In this document: one piece after another, positions 1 through 9,038 of the stretch
Layout of the letters: each line of letters starts with the position of its first letter
How positions within the stretch are numbered: position 1 is the first letter of the stretch
From: an uncultured Rhodospirillales bacterium
GTDB taxonomy: Bacteria > Pseudomonadota > Alphaproteobacteria > ATCC43930 > CGMCC-115725
DNA: 9,940 nt
Direction of reading: 5' to 3'
NCBI GenBank assembly: GCA_903897565.1
Contig: CAIUCF010000597.1
Coordinates: 1-9,940 of the forward strand
The notes under the pieces: generated by a model
What the model saw: only the letters and a program-made list of their open reading frames with translations
Databases searched by the model: none
What the model was told of the DNA's origin: nothing
Made by a program: the position numbers and the translations under genes

Positions 1-36
1 GGTCCCCGGGTGACGGGGTACCATTCGCGCCGCAAC

Positions 37-414
37 TCAGTTCGGAACCCAGGGCTCATAATCCCCACTGCTTTTCGGGCGGTGACAGTCGCGCAGAACC
101 GAGCCCCGCGGCCGGTACGCATTGATCGTCCCGGTGAGGTTCGGCTGGTGCTCCTTCTGCCAGGGCCGCCGCGAGACAGTGCCCGGCTGCGGTACCGTAT
201 CGACGGTATGATGCAGCCAACCATGCCACTCGGCCGGGACCTTGGAGGCTTCCGCGCGCCCGGAATAGATCACCCAACGACGTTCACGGCTATTGAACCC
301 GCCACCCTTGACAATCGGCCGCCGCTTCTTCTCGCGGTAATACTGATTGCCGAAGGAATCGGTTCCGACGCGCTCACCGTTGAACCACGTGAACAACCTT
401 GTTCCCAGTGTCAT
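37..414 (-). CDS. NDUFA12-family NADH:ubiquinone oxidoreductase accessory subunit
   Basis: This 125-residue protein belongs to the NDUFA12 (B17.2) family, a small accessory subunit of respiratory complex I on the peripheral arm at the inner membrane, known from mitochondria and alphaproteobacteria. The family signature is clear: GNQYYRE near residues 22-28, RRWVIY at 45-50, then EASKVPAEWHGWLHH at 55-69, and a C-terminal YEPWVPN after a basic, proline-rich stretch. Length is normal for bacterial members. It is soluble, with no signal peptide or membrane segment. The ATG at 412-414 opens directly into the conserved N-terminus; upstream there is only a weak purine-rich stretch (GAGGGGAAG) about 12 bases away. 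A promoter-like sequence sits about 33 bases upstream, so it is probably transcribed on its own. As is usual in bacteria, no nuo genes are beside it in what can be seen. The family call is confident; its effect on complex I here is inferred. Confidence 0.93.
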   Translation of the reverse strand: MTLGTRLFTWFNGERVGTDSFGNQYYREKKRRPIVKGGGFNSRERRWVIYSGRAEASKVPAEWHGWLHHTVDTVPQPGTVSRRPWQKEHQPNLTGTINAYRPRGSVLRDCHRPKSSGDYEPWVPN

Positions 415-446
415 GATCCGCTGCTTCCCCTCGTCCAGAGCGCCGC

Positions 447-476
447 ACTATGGCACCGGCTGCCCCTGACTGTCGA
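447..476 (-). promoter_or_regulatory. Putative sigma70-type promoter of the NDUFA12-like gene
   Basis: Reading the minus strand, TCGACA (471-476, five of six bases of TTGACA) is followed after 18 bases by CATAGT (447-452, four of six of TATAAT). Transcription would start near 440, about 25 bases before the ATG. It lies in the 114-base gap after the diguanylate cyclase stop. Pattern match only. Confidence 0.45.
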
Positions 477-528
477 GAGCGCGACGCGCAGATTGCGGCG
501 GGGCGGCCATGTTCTCAACAACGAACAA

Positions 529-2415
529 TTAGTCGCGCACGGCCGTGGACTCTTCGGCGACGACCAGGCGATCGCGCCCCTCCCGCTTCGCTCGATACAA
601 CGCCGCGTCGGCGCGGCTCAGCAAGGTCTCGATATCGGGATCGTCGGCTTCGAGTGCAGACAGCCCGATGCTGACGGTGAGCGGCGCTGCAGACCCCTGT
701 GGCCCGTCGCCGGCCGCCTTGGCCAGCGATTGCCGCAGCCGCTCGCCGACCTGGAGGGCTTCCTCGATCGCAGTCTCGCGCAGGAGCACGGCAAACTCGT
801 CGCCGCCGACACGGCCAATCAGGTCGCTGTCGCGCAGCAGCGCCATCGCGCACCGCGCCACCCGCCGCAACGCCTCGTCGCCCTCGGCATGGCCATGGCG
901 ATCGTTGATCTCCTTGAACCGGTCGACGTCAATCATCATCACCGAAAGGGGATGCCCGTAGCGGCGGGCGCGTTTCAGTTCGAGGTCGAATTCGGTCATG
1001 AACTGCTTACGGCTGGCCACTCCAGTGAGGTCATCCTCGCGCACCATCCGCTCGAGCGCTTCCGCTTGGGCCTTGCTGGCGGAGACGTCGTAGAGCCACG
1101 TCACCCGCGGTGCCCCCGGCGTGCGGTCGGCGCGGCTGACCGCAAGGGTCACCCAGAACGCCTCGCCCGAAGGACGGGTCAGCCGTGTTTCCAAGGTCGA
1201 GAGGCCGGGATGCTGGAGTGCCGCCCGATATCGCGACGCTTCGTCCGGGTCGCAGAACAGGGACTCGAGTCGCAGGGTCGCCGCAGCATCCATCGTCACG
1301 CCCATCATCGCCGCAAACGCGGCATTCACGAAGGAGTGCCTCGTAGATTCCGGAGAGGAGATGAGAATCGCCGCCGGGCAATCATCGAGAATCCCGCGAA
1401 ACCGCTCGGCCTGATCGGCGAGCTCATGCGTCCGCAATTCGACCTTGTCCTCGAGGATCACGCTCGCCGCGAGAATCTCCTCGACCATTTCGAGATTATC
1501 GAAGCTCACGCCGGCATTGGCGGCAAACAATCGCAGCAGCAGCTGTTCCGCTTCGTCGAGCAGCCGCGGCACCTCGCAATAAACGACGAGCTCACGCGAA
1601 ATCGGGGAGCGGATGTAAAGAATAACGGACTCGGCGTCGAACACTGATTCCTTGGTCGCCAACACGGTGGCAATCCGCTTGAGAACGGCATCCGGTTGGG
1701 CCGACTCGCGAGCGAATGATCCGATGCCGGCGAGGATGGTCACCATGTCGGGGCTTTCGGACACGCCCGGTGCGCAGACGAGGCCGGCCCCGCTGGCACC
1801 AACCATCTCCGACACCTGGCGCAGCAATGCGCCGAAGAACGCGTGTCCCGTACCGACCCGCGACACCGCTCCCGTCGCTTCCAGGGTCTTGCGGAGTCGC
1901 GCCTGAGCGGCTTCGGCGGCGGCAGAGGTCTGCGTGGCGAGCTCCTTGTAGCCGCGCAAGGCAGCAACGACCGAGGTCATCAGCTTCTGATGGGTCAGGT
2001 CGGTCTTCAGGCGATAGTCGTTGATGTCGTAACGGTGAATGATCTCGCTTTCAGGCGCCAAGCCGGGCTGGCCCGTTCGCAAGACGATCCTGATCGTGCG
2101 GTCCGCGATTTCCTCGCGCAGATATTCCACGAGCCTGAGACCGGCATCATCGGTTTCCATGACGACATCGAGCAAGACGAGATGGATGTCGGGGGATTCC
2201 GCGATCACACGCCGCGCTTCGGCTCCGGAATAGGCATGCAGGAATTCGATCGGACGGTCGTCGAAGCGAAGGTTGCGGAGGGAGAGCTCAGTGACCGTGT
2301 GGACCTCGGCTTCGTCGTCGACGATCAGCAACCGCCATGGCGGACGGTCCGTCGACGCGCTCGGGGGATCGCTCTGCTTTCTGGCGAATTGCAGCCGCGG
2401 CAAGGATTGCTCCAT
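529..2415 (-). CDS. Response regulator with receiver, DUF3369, PAS and GGDEF domains (diguanylate cyclase)
   Basis: This 628-residue cytoplasmic protein is a response regulator predicted to make cyclic di-GMP from two GTP. Domains in order: a receiver (about 27-155) with acidic pair D33/D34, phosphoacceptor D83 in LLDVVME, T114 in VLRTGQ and K137 in NDYRLKTDL; a DUF3369 sensor-like region (about 160-320); a short helical linker and a PAS domain (about 335-450); and a GGDEF domain (about 455-620). The cyclase has DVDRFKEINDRHGHAEGDE at 496-514 and an intact GGDEF at 537-541. RDSD at 528-531, five residues before it, matches the RxxD inhibitory I-site, so product inhibition is predicted. An in-frame TAG directly precedes the ATG, so translation cannot begin further upstream. 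No good Shine-Dalgarno precedes the ATG; a TTG at codon 5 has GGAG six bases before it and is an alternative. The gene begins 29 bases after the histidine kinase stop, which implies cotranscription and a cognate pair. The domain calls are strong; the signal and output are unknown. Confidence 0.95.
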   Translation of the reverse strand: MEQSLPRLQFARKQSDPPSASTDRPPWRLLIVDDEAEVHTVTELSLRNLRFDDRPIEFLHAYSGAEARRVIAESPDIHLVLLDVVMETDDAGLRLVEYLREEIADRTIRIVLRTGQPGLAPESEIIHRYDINDYRLKTDLTHQKLMTSVVAALRGYKELATQTSAAAEAAQARLRKTLEATGAVSRVGTGHAFFGALLRQVSEMVGASGAGLVCAPGVSESPDMVTILAGIGSFARESAQPDAVLKRIATVLATKESVFDAESVILYIRSPISRELVVYCEVPRLLDEAEQLLLRLFAANAGVSFDNLEMVEEILAASVILEDKVELRTHELADQAERFRGILDDCPAAILISSPESTRHSFVNAAFAAMMGVTMDAAATLRLESLFCDPDEASRYRAALQHPGLSTLETRLTRPSGEAFWVTLAVSRADRTPGAPRVTWLYDVSASKAQAEALERMVREDDLTGVASRKQFMTEFDLELKRARRYGHPLSVMMIDVDRFKEINDRHGHAEGDEALRRVARCAMALLRDSDLIGRVGGDEFAVLLRETAIEEALQVGERLRQSLAKAAGDGPQGSAAPLTVSIGLSALEADDPDIETLLSRADAALYRAKREGRDRLVVAEESTAVRD

Positions 2416-2444
2416 CTACGTATCGGACTCGAAACCTCAAGCCC

Positions 2445-4802
2445 TCAGGTTTGCGTGAATTCCCGAACCCGCGGGAAAATAATCGTGAATATAGTGCCCT
2501 GGTGAGGCGCGCTCGATACGTCAATTGTCCCAGATAGGGCACTGGTTACGCGGTTGTAGACAATGTGCAGCCCGAGGCCGGAGCCGCCGGAGCCGCGCCG
2601 GGTCGTAAAGAACGGGTCGAAGATCCGCGACAGGTTTTCGGGCGCGATGCCTTTGCCGTTATCCCGGATCTGCATGCGAACCCGGTCCTTGGCGACCAGA
2701 TGATCGACCGTGATCACGATCAACCCAGGATCGCCGTCATCGAACGCATGGATTACCGCATTCAATACGATGTTCGTTATAACCTGAGCGAGAGCTCCCG
2801 GATACCCGTCAATTTCGAGCCCTGCCGGGCACTCGTGCGCGACGACGACGCGGCGCTCCTTCAATCGCGGGCCCAGGGTCTGAATAACCTCTGCGATGTA
2901 ACTGGCAAGATCGAAGCGCCGTCGCTCGGCGCTCGTCTGGTCGACGGCGACTTGTTTGAAACTATGGACCAGGGCGGCCGCACGTTCGATATTGCTGACG
3001 AGAATCGTACCGGTCTCGTCGACGATCGCCAGGAAATCGGCGAATGCCTCCTCCGTCATCTCCTCGGCGCCATACAATGCGCGCAGTTTGGCCGTCTCCT
3101 CCTGCAGGAGCGTCGCGCCCGTCAAGGCAATGCCGATCGGCGTATTGATCTCGTGCGCCACCCCGGCGACGAGCGCGCCAAGCGAAGCCAATTTTTCGGC
3201 CTGGACGAGGTTCTGCTGGGCTTCGCGCAGCTCCTGGAACGCCGCTTCAGCAGCATCCTTCGCGGCAACCAGCTCGGCCTCGATCCGGCGACGCTCATTG
3301 ATCGGCGTGACCATCGCCAGCACCGCACCCGCCCCCTCGAACAACATCCGCCGCGCCGAGATCACCGCCCAGGTCGGGTCCCCGACGGCGTCGCGGCAGG
3401 ACACGGCGAACTCGCTGGCGACGCCGGCGGTGGCGATGCGCGCCAACAACGTCTCGCGATCGTCGGGTGCGAGCCACCTCTTCAAGCCGTCGCCATCCCC
3501 CAGTCGGACCCCGAGCAATGCCGTCGCCGACGGGTTCACATGGAGAAGCCTCTGGTCGGTCTCGCGCCAGACTAGCAAAGGTACGGGAATGCTCTCGATC
3601 AGCGTGCGCTGTGCCTCGGCAGCCCGGCTTCGCCCGATCATTTCCTGTTCGCGGATATTTTCGCTGTAGAGCCGGCCGAGCATGGCGTTGAAGGTCTCGA
3701 TCAGCTCGCCGACCTCGTCGCGCCCCTTCCAGTCGGCACGCAGGCTGTAGTCGTTGCTCTCGCGCACCCGGCGGGCGATTCCGGCCAGCAGTCCGATCGG
3801 TGTCGCGATGCTCCCGGCGACGACGAGCACGAGCACGAGCGTCGACGCCAGCAACATGCCGCCCAAGGCCAGATGCGTGTAGGTGCGCTGGCGGGTCGCC
3901 GCAATCCTCTCGGCGAGGAGGTGATCGAGTTCCTGGATGCTCCGCCGCCACGGTTCATCGCCGGCGCGCGCAGCCAGGTCGAGCTGGGCAAGCACTGCCT
4001 TGCGGTCACTGTCGGTTACGATCGCGCGGTCGATGATGGTCGCGAGCGACGCCTGAGGGGGGATCAGACGGATAACAAGGTCGCGGAACACGGGATCGAT
4101 CGCCCGCCGCAAGCTGCCGTCGCGGCTGCCCCGATATCCCGCCTCGAGATTGGCGTCGAGGTCGCGGATGACATCGCCGAGCCGCCCGACGAGGCCGCTG
4201 AGGGCGGCTTGCTGCCGCGGCGTCAGCGCGACCGCGTGGCTGCGGGTCCGGGCCTGCGGGATCGACTGCACGCAGTCTTCCAGGTCGAACAGCGTCGCCA
4301 TGAGTTCCGGCATTTCCAGTACTGACACCGACATCGCGTAGTAGGAGTCGAGCTTTGGGTCGAGGATCAGGTTGGAGTCGTCGCCTATGCGCTGAATAAG
4401 GGTTCTCAGGCCGGTAATCGCGGTCCTGGCGTCACGTCGGTCGGGCGCGGCGCCGTCTGCCACCGCGCGATCGAGCGCGCCGACCACGTGCGGCAGCACG
4501 GTGTCGATCTGCAGCGCGCGGCTTTTGGTGGAATCGAAGCGCTCCAACTGCCGCGACGCGGCGGTGATCCGGTCGATCGAGCTTCGCAACTGCTCGGTCT
4601 CATGAACGGCACCGGATATCGAGACGGTCGCGACGAACGCGTTCTCGATCGGAATCAGATAGGCGACGCCCAATCGCTCCCGACCGGCGAAATCGATAGA
4701 GATATTCGCCTCCCGCAACACGACAGCGGCGAGATAGACCGCCGTAACCATGTCGAGGAGGAAAATCGCCAGGAGCTTATGGGAAACGCGCAGCCTAGGC
4801 AT
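2445..4802 (-). CDS. Membrane sensor histidine kinase (extracytoplasmic domain, HAMP, PAS, HATPase)
   Basis: This 785-residue inner-membrane histidine kinase probably phosphorylates the response regulator encoded just downstream. An N-terminal membrane helix (about 10-29) is followed by a largely helical extracytoplasmic region of about 280 residues, a second membrane helix (about 311-330), HAMP (333-385), PAS (398-502) and a coiled coil (503-537). The H-box GVAHEINTPIG carries phosphoacceptor H550. The ATPase domain has the N-box NIVLNAVIHAF (N677, N681), G1 DNGKGI (D714), F-box FDPFFTT (728-734) and G2 GSGGSGLGLHI (737-747). All catalytic motifs look intact and there is no receiver domain, so it is not a hybrid kinase. 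The sensor region contains NLILDPKLDSYYAM (144-157), a motif I associate with helical sensor domains of kinases and chemoreceptors. An ATG (4800-4802) is preferred over an in-frame TTG three codons upstream (4811); neither has a clear ribosome site. The gene lies 78 bases after the isomerase-like gene on the same strand and may share its transcript. The ligand is not deducible. Confidence 0.93.
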   Translation of the reverse strand: MPRLRVSHKLLAIFLLDMVTAVYLAAVVLREANISIDFAGRERLGVAYLIPIENAFVATVSISGAVHETEQLRSSIDRITAASRQLERFDSTKSRALQIDTVLPHVVGALDRAVADGAAPDRRDARTAITGLRTLIQRIGDDSNLILDPKLDSYYAMSVSVLEMPELMATLFDLEDCVQSIPQARTRSHAVALTPRQQAALSGLVGRLGDVIRDLDANLEAGYRGSRDGSLRRAIDPVFRDLVIRLIPPQASLATIIDRAIVTDSDRKAVLAQLDLAARAGDEPWRRSIQELDHLLAERIAATRQRTYTHLALGGMLLASTLVLVLVVAGSIATPIGLLAGIARRVRESNDYSLRADWKGRDEVGELIETFNAMLGRLYSENIREQEMIGRSRAAEAQRTLIESIPVPLLVWRETDQRLLHVNPSATALLGVRLGDGDGLKRWLAPDDRETLLARIATAGVASEFAVSCRDAVGDPTWAVISARRMLFEGAGAVLAMVTPINERRRIEAELVAAKDAAEAAFQELREAQQNLVQAEKLASLGALVAGVAHEINTPIGIALTGATLLQEETAKLRALYGAEEMTEEAFADFLAIVDETGTILVSNIERAAALVHSFKQVAVDQTSAERRRFDLASYIAEVIQTLGPRLKERRVVVAHECPAGLEIDGYPGALAQVITNIVLNAVIHAFDDGDPGLIVITVDHLVAKDRVRMQIRDNGKGIAPENLSRIFDPFFTTRRGSGGSGLGLHIVYNRVTSALSGTIDVSSAPHQGTIFTIIFPRVREFTQT

Positions 4803-4880
4803 TGCCGGCAAACGCGTTGCGCGATCGCGCTGCCGGTCGGCACGGCCCCTGGCCGATGCCTCCCGCGCGATCGCCTCGGT

Positions 4881-5483
4881 TCACCAACCGCCGCGGGTCA
4901 GCCACTCTTCGACCTGGTCGAGCCGATCGACGCCCCAGAACGGCTCGTCATCGACGAAGACATAGGGCGAGCCAAAGACTCCGCGCGCGATCGCTTCATC
5001 CACGGCCGTCTTCAGAATATTCTTCACCTCGAGATCCTGGATGCCCGCCATGACGGCATCGCCATCGAAACCCGCGGCTTCGGCGATCTCGCCAATATGT
5101 TCGACCGGGCAGATGTCTCGGCCCTCGGCGAAGGCGGCGTGGAAAATCGCCTTGGCCAGTCGCACCGCTGCAACCGGATCCTGGCGTTGGATCAGATAGA
5201 AGGCGCGGCACGCGGTCACTGTGCCAAACGGAAACTGCGCCGGCATCTTCAACGGCAGGTCGAGAAGCCGGGCGAACCTGGCGATGTCGCGATGAAAATA
5301 CTCGGATTTCAGTGGCACGAGTGCGATTGGCACGACCCCGGAGACCTTGAAGATGGCCCCAAGCAGTATCGGCCGCCATCGCACGGTGATGCCGTGGCGC
5401 TGGCCGAGCGCATCGATTCGGGTGCTCGCGAAATATCCGTACGGAGACGAGAAGTCGAAGTAGAAATCGATCTGGCGCGGCAT
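4881..5483 (-). CDS. 2-hydroxychromene-2-carboxylate isomerase-like DsbA-family protein
   Basis: This 200-residue protein belongs to the DsbA-fold family of 2-hydroxychromene-2-carboxylate isomerases, related to kappa-class glutathione transferases. The known reaction is glutathione-dependent isomerisation in naphthalene breakdown, but many members have unknown substrates. The start DFYFDFSSPYGYFAS (6-20) is typical. S13, just before P14, aligns with the catalytic serine of the family and replaces the CxxC of true DsbA proteins. The C-terminal GVFGSPYVFVDDEPFWGVDRL (from about 168) holds the family's SP loop and FWG motif. There is no signal peptide, so it is cytoplasmic. The ATG at 5481-5483 is chosen because GGAGG (5492-5496) sits eight bases upstream and the family motif begins six residues in; an in-frame start 16 codons earlier (5531) is less likely. 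Nothing nearby suggests aromatic catabolism, so only the family assignment is firm. It may be cotranscribed with the signalling genes 78 bases downstream. Confidence 0.9.
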   Translation of the reverse strand: MPRQIDFYFDFSSPYGYFASTRIDALGQRHGITVRWRPILLGAIFKVSGVVPIALVPLKSEYFHRDIARFARLLDLPLKMPAQFPFGTVTACRAFYLIQRQDPVAAVRLAKAIFHAAFAEGRDICPVEHIGEIAEAAGFDGDAVMAGIQDLEVKNILKTAVDEAIARGVFGSPYVFVDDEPFWGVDRLDQVEEWLTRGGW

Positions 5484-5680
5484 TAACCCTTCCTCCCGGG
5501 ATCGGACCAGTTCGTCGTCGGTCTCCGGCAACCGCGCCCTCCCGGCCTCATGCCATCAAAAGGTACATGGATGAGGGGCGCGACGGGAGTCTCTATCGCG
5601 GTTGCGCCGGCGTGGGCCGGCCCGGGGCGCCTAAGTGCCCCCGCGCGACCAAGCTACCATGCCGGGATTGCCGATCAATG

Positions 5681-7972
<2,292 letters not shown>

Positions 7973-7995
7973 CGCCGTCTCTCCTCTTGCCGAAG

Positions 7996-8016
7996 GTCAT
8001 CCCGGTACAGGATGAC
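7996..8016 (-). other. Perfect stem-loop in the maeB leader
   Basis: GTCATCC (7996-8002) and GGATGAC (8010-8016) form a perfect seven-base-pair stem with a seven-base loop, ending 23 bases upstream of the maeB ATG and just before its ribosome site. No U-run follows on the minus strand, so it is not an intrinsic terminator. A smaller TCGG/CCGA hairpin lies just upstream. Role unknown; it could affect translation or RNA stability. Confidence 0.4.
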
Positions 8017-8147
8017 TCGGAAAACCCGAAGAGCGGGGCGAGCCAATGGCGGGGCCAGCGGGCATCCGATCGGCGACGATCTTCTGTCGCGGCCGAACAC
8101 GCGCGGCTCGGCTACAGGGCTCTTCCTACGAAAAGCAAGAGAGTAAG

Positions 8148-8234
8148 TGGTGCGGTCGAGAAGACTCGAACTTCCACAGGGTTTCCCCCACAGCGACCTC
8201 AACGCTGCGCGTCTACCAATTCCGCCACGACCGC
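8148..8234 (-). tRNA. tRNA-Leu (anticodon GAG)
   Basis: This is an 87-base leucine tRNA with CCA encoded (8148-8150). The acceptor stem GCGGTCG pairs with CGACCGC, followed by discriminator A. The D-arm contains GGAATTGGTAGAC, typical of tRNA-Leu. The anticodon stem CAGCG/CGCTG holds loop TTGAGGT with anticodon GAG (complement at 8198-8200). There is a long class II variable arm (GGG..GAAA..CCC), and the T-arm GGAAG-TTCGAGT-CTTCT is intact. It reads CUC and CUU codons. It stands alone, divergent from lipB and upstream of maeB, with a candidate promoter at 8283-8312. All stems pair, so it should be functional. Confidence 0.98.
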
Positions 8235-8246
8235 ACATCCGTGTAA

Positions 8247-8279
8247 GGGGCCGACTGGCCGACCCCCGAAAAGCAGGGG
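8247..8279 (-). other. GC-rich leader of the tRNA-Leu with competing hairpins
   Basis: Between the candidate promoter and the tRNA lie GGGG (8247-8250), a GGCC-GACT-GGCC core (8249-8260), CCCCC (8263-8267) and GGGG (8276-8279). The C-run can pair with either G-run, giving two mutually exclusive hairpins in the precursor transcript. The most likely role is a processing feature of the pre-tRNA leader, or none. There is no U-tract. Confidence 0.3.
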
Positions 8280-8282
8280 CGT

Positions 8283-8312
8283 TCGATAGCAAATACACTG
8301 CCGCTTTGGCAA
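8283..8312 (-). promoter_or_regulatory. Putative promoter of tRNA-Leu
   Basis: On the minus strand TTGCCA (8307-8312), within a CTTG-type -35 common in alphaproteobacteria, is followed after 18 bases by TATCGA (8283-8288). Transcription would start near 8276, giving a leader of about 40 bases to be removed by RNase P. Pattern match only. Confidence 0.4.
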
Positions 8313-8326
8313 GCACTTCCGCGCCC

Positions 8327-8356
8327 TTGGCTCCCGTGCGTAAATCGCGGTAGCAA
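8327..8356 (+). promoter_or_regulatory. Weak putative promoter of lipB
   Basis: TTGGCT (8327-8332) and TAGCAA (8351-8356) are separated by 18 bases and lie about 50 bases upstream of the lipB start. The match is weak. It is back to back with the tRNA-Leu promoter candidate in the 165-base divergent gap. Confidence 0.25.
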
Positions 8357-8408
8357 ATTCGCAAAATCCCGGAGACACCGGATTCGCGACGACGACAAGG
8401 TGGCAGCA

Positions 8409-9035
8409 GTGATCGAACGTGAATGGCGCATCTCGGACGAGCCGGTCGGCTATGCCGAAGCCGTGGCCGAGATGGAGGCGAGAGTCGCCGCGATTCGGAT
8501 CGGCGCGGCGCCCGAGCTCGTCTGGCTGCTCGAGCATCCGCCACTCTACACCGGCGGGACCAGCGCCAAACCGGCCGATTTGCTCAACCCGCGGAATTTC
8601 CCGGTCCACGCATCAGGTCGGGGGGGGCAATACACCTATCACGGACCCGGGCAACGGGTCGGCTACGCCATGATCGACCTGAAGCATCGCGGGGCCGACG
8701 TCCATCGCTACGTCGCTGATCTCGAAGAATGGCTGATCCAGACGCTCGCGCGCTTCAATGTCCGGGGCGAACGGCGCCAGGGCCGCGTCGGGATCTGGGT
8801 CGCGGAGACTGACGGGCGGGAGAACAAGATCGCCGCGATCGGCGTGCGGATTCGCCACGGCATCACCTTTCACGGCGTCGCTCTCAACGTCGACCCCGAC
8901 CTGTCGCATTTCGACGGGATCATCCCGTGCGGAATCCGTGAGCATGGCGTCACGTCGCTCGCGGCCCAAGGCATCCTGGTCACGATGCCGGAGGTCGATT
9001 GCGCGCTGAAGGCGGCGTTCGAAGAGGTTTTCTGA
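8409..9035 (+). CDS. lipB: Octanoyl-[acyl carrier protein]:protein N-octanoyltransferase
   Basis: LipB moves octanoyl from acyl carrier protein to a lysine of lipoyl domains (E2 subunits of pyruvate and 2-oxoglutarate dehydrogenases, and GcvH), the first step of lipoate assembly; LipA then inserts sulfur. Hallmarks, numbered from the GTG at 8409, are LLEHPPLYTGG (40-50), RGGQYTYHGPGQ (71-82), the catalytic lysine K140 in NKIAAIG, TFHGVALNV (153-161) and the acyl-thioester cysteine C174 in IPCGIREHGVTSL. The protein has 208 residues, normal for the family. The start at 8409 is chosen because AAGGTGG (8397-8403) lies five bases upstream; an in-frame GTG at 8400 gives three more residues but lacks a ribosome site. 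It is divergent from tRNA-Leu and converges on bioD three bases after its stop. No lipA is visible in the window. An eight-G run (8620-8627) encodes part of the RGG motif. Confidence 0.97.
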   Translation: MIEREWRISDEPVGYAEAVAEMEARVAAIRIGAAPELVWLLEHPPLYTGGTSAKPADLLNPRNFPVHASGRGGQYTYHGPGQRVGYAMIDLKHRGADVHRYVADLEEWLIQTLARFNVRGERRQGRVGIWVAETDGRENKIAAIGVRIRHGITFHGVALNVDPDLSHFDGIIPCGIREHGVTSLAAQGILVTMPEVDCALKAAFEEVF

Positions 9036-9038
9036 GGA

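Noticed and set aside
515..535. GTTC/GAAC inverted repeat just after the cyclase stop as a terminator
   Set aside because: Only four to five pairs with an eight-base loop and no T-run; too weak to call.
10..1647. Long plus-strand open frame (545 codons) opposite the cyclase and NDUFA12-like genes
   Set aside because: Its product is rich in Arg, Pro, Gly and His with no recognisable domain, and it lies antisense to two genes with clear family motifs; GC-rich third positions explain the lack of stops.
2565..3575. Plus-strand open frame (336 codons) antisense to the kinase catalytic domain
   Set aside because: The opposite strand encodes all the kinase boxes; this translation resembles no protein family.
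4488..5486. Plus-strand open frame (332 codons) across the kinase/isomerase boundary
   Set aside because: No motif and composition typical of antisense shadows; both opposing genes have intact family signatures.
5600..5645. GC-rich inverted repeats (GGGGC/GCCCC and GCCGGC copies) after maeB as a terminator
   Set aside because: The stem is short and interrupted, and no T-run follows on the minus strand, so an intrinsic terminator is not supported.
5532..5680. Small plus-strand frames in the maeB/isomerase gap as a new small gene
   Set aside because: They extend into antisense of maeB, lack a ribosome site and show no family resemblance; nothing else was seen in this 197-base gap.
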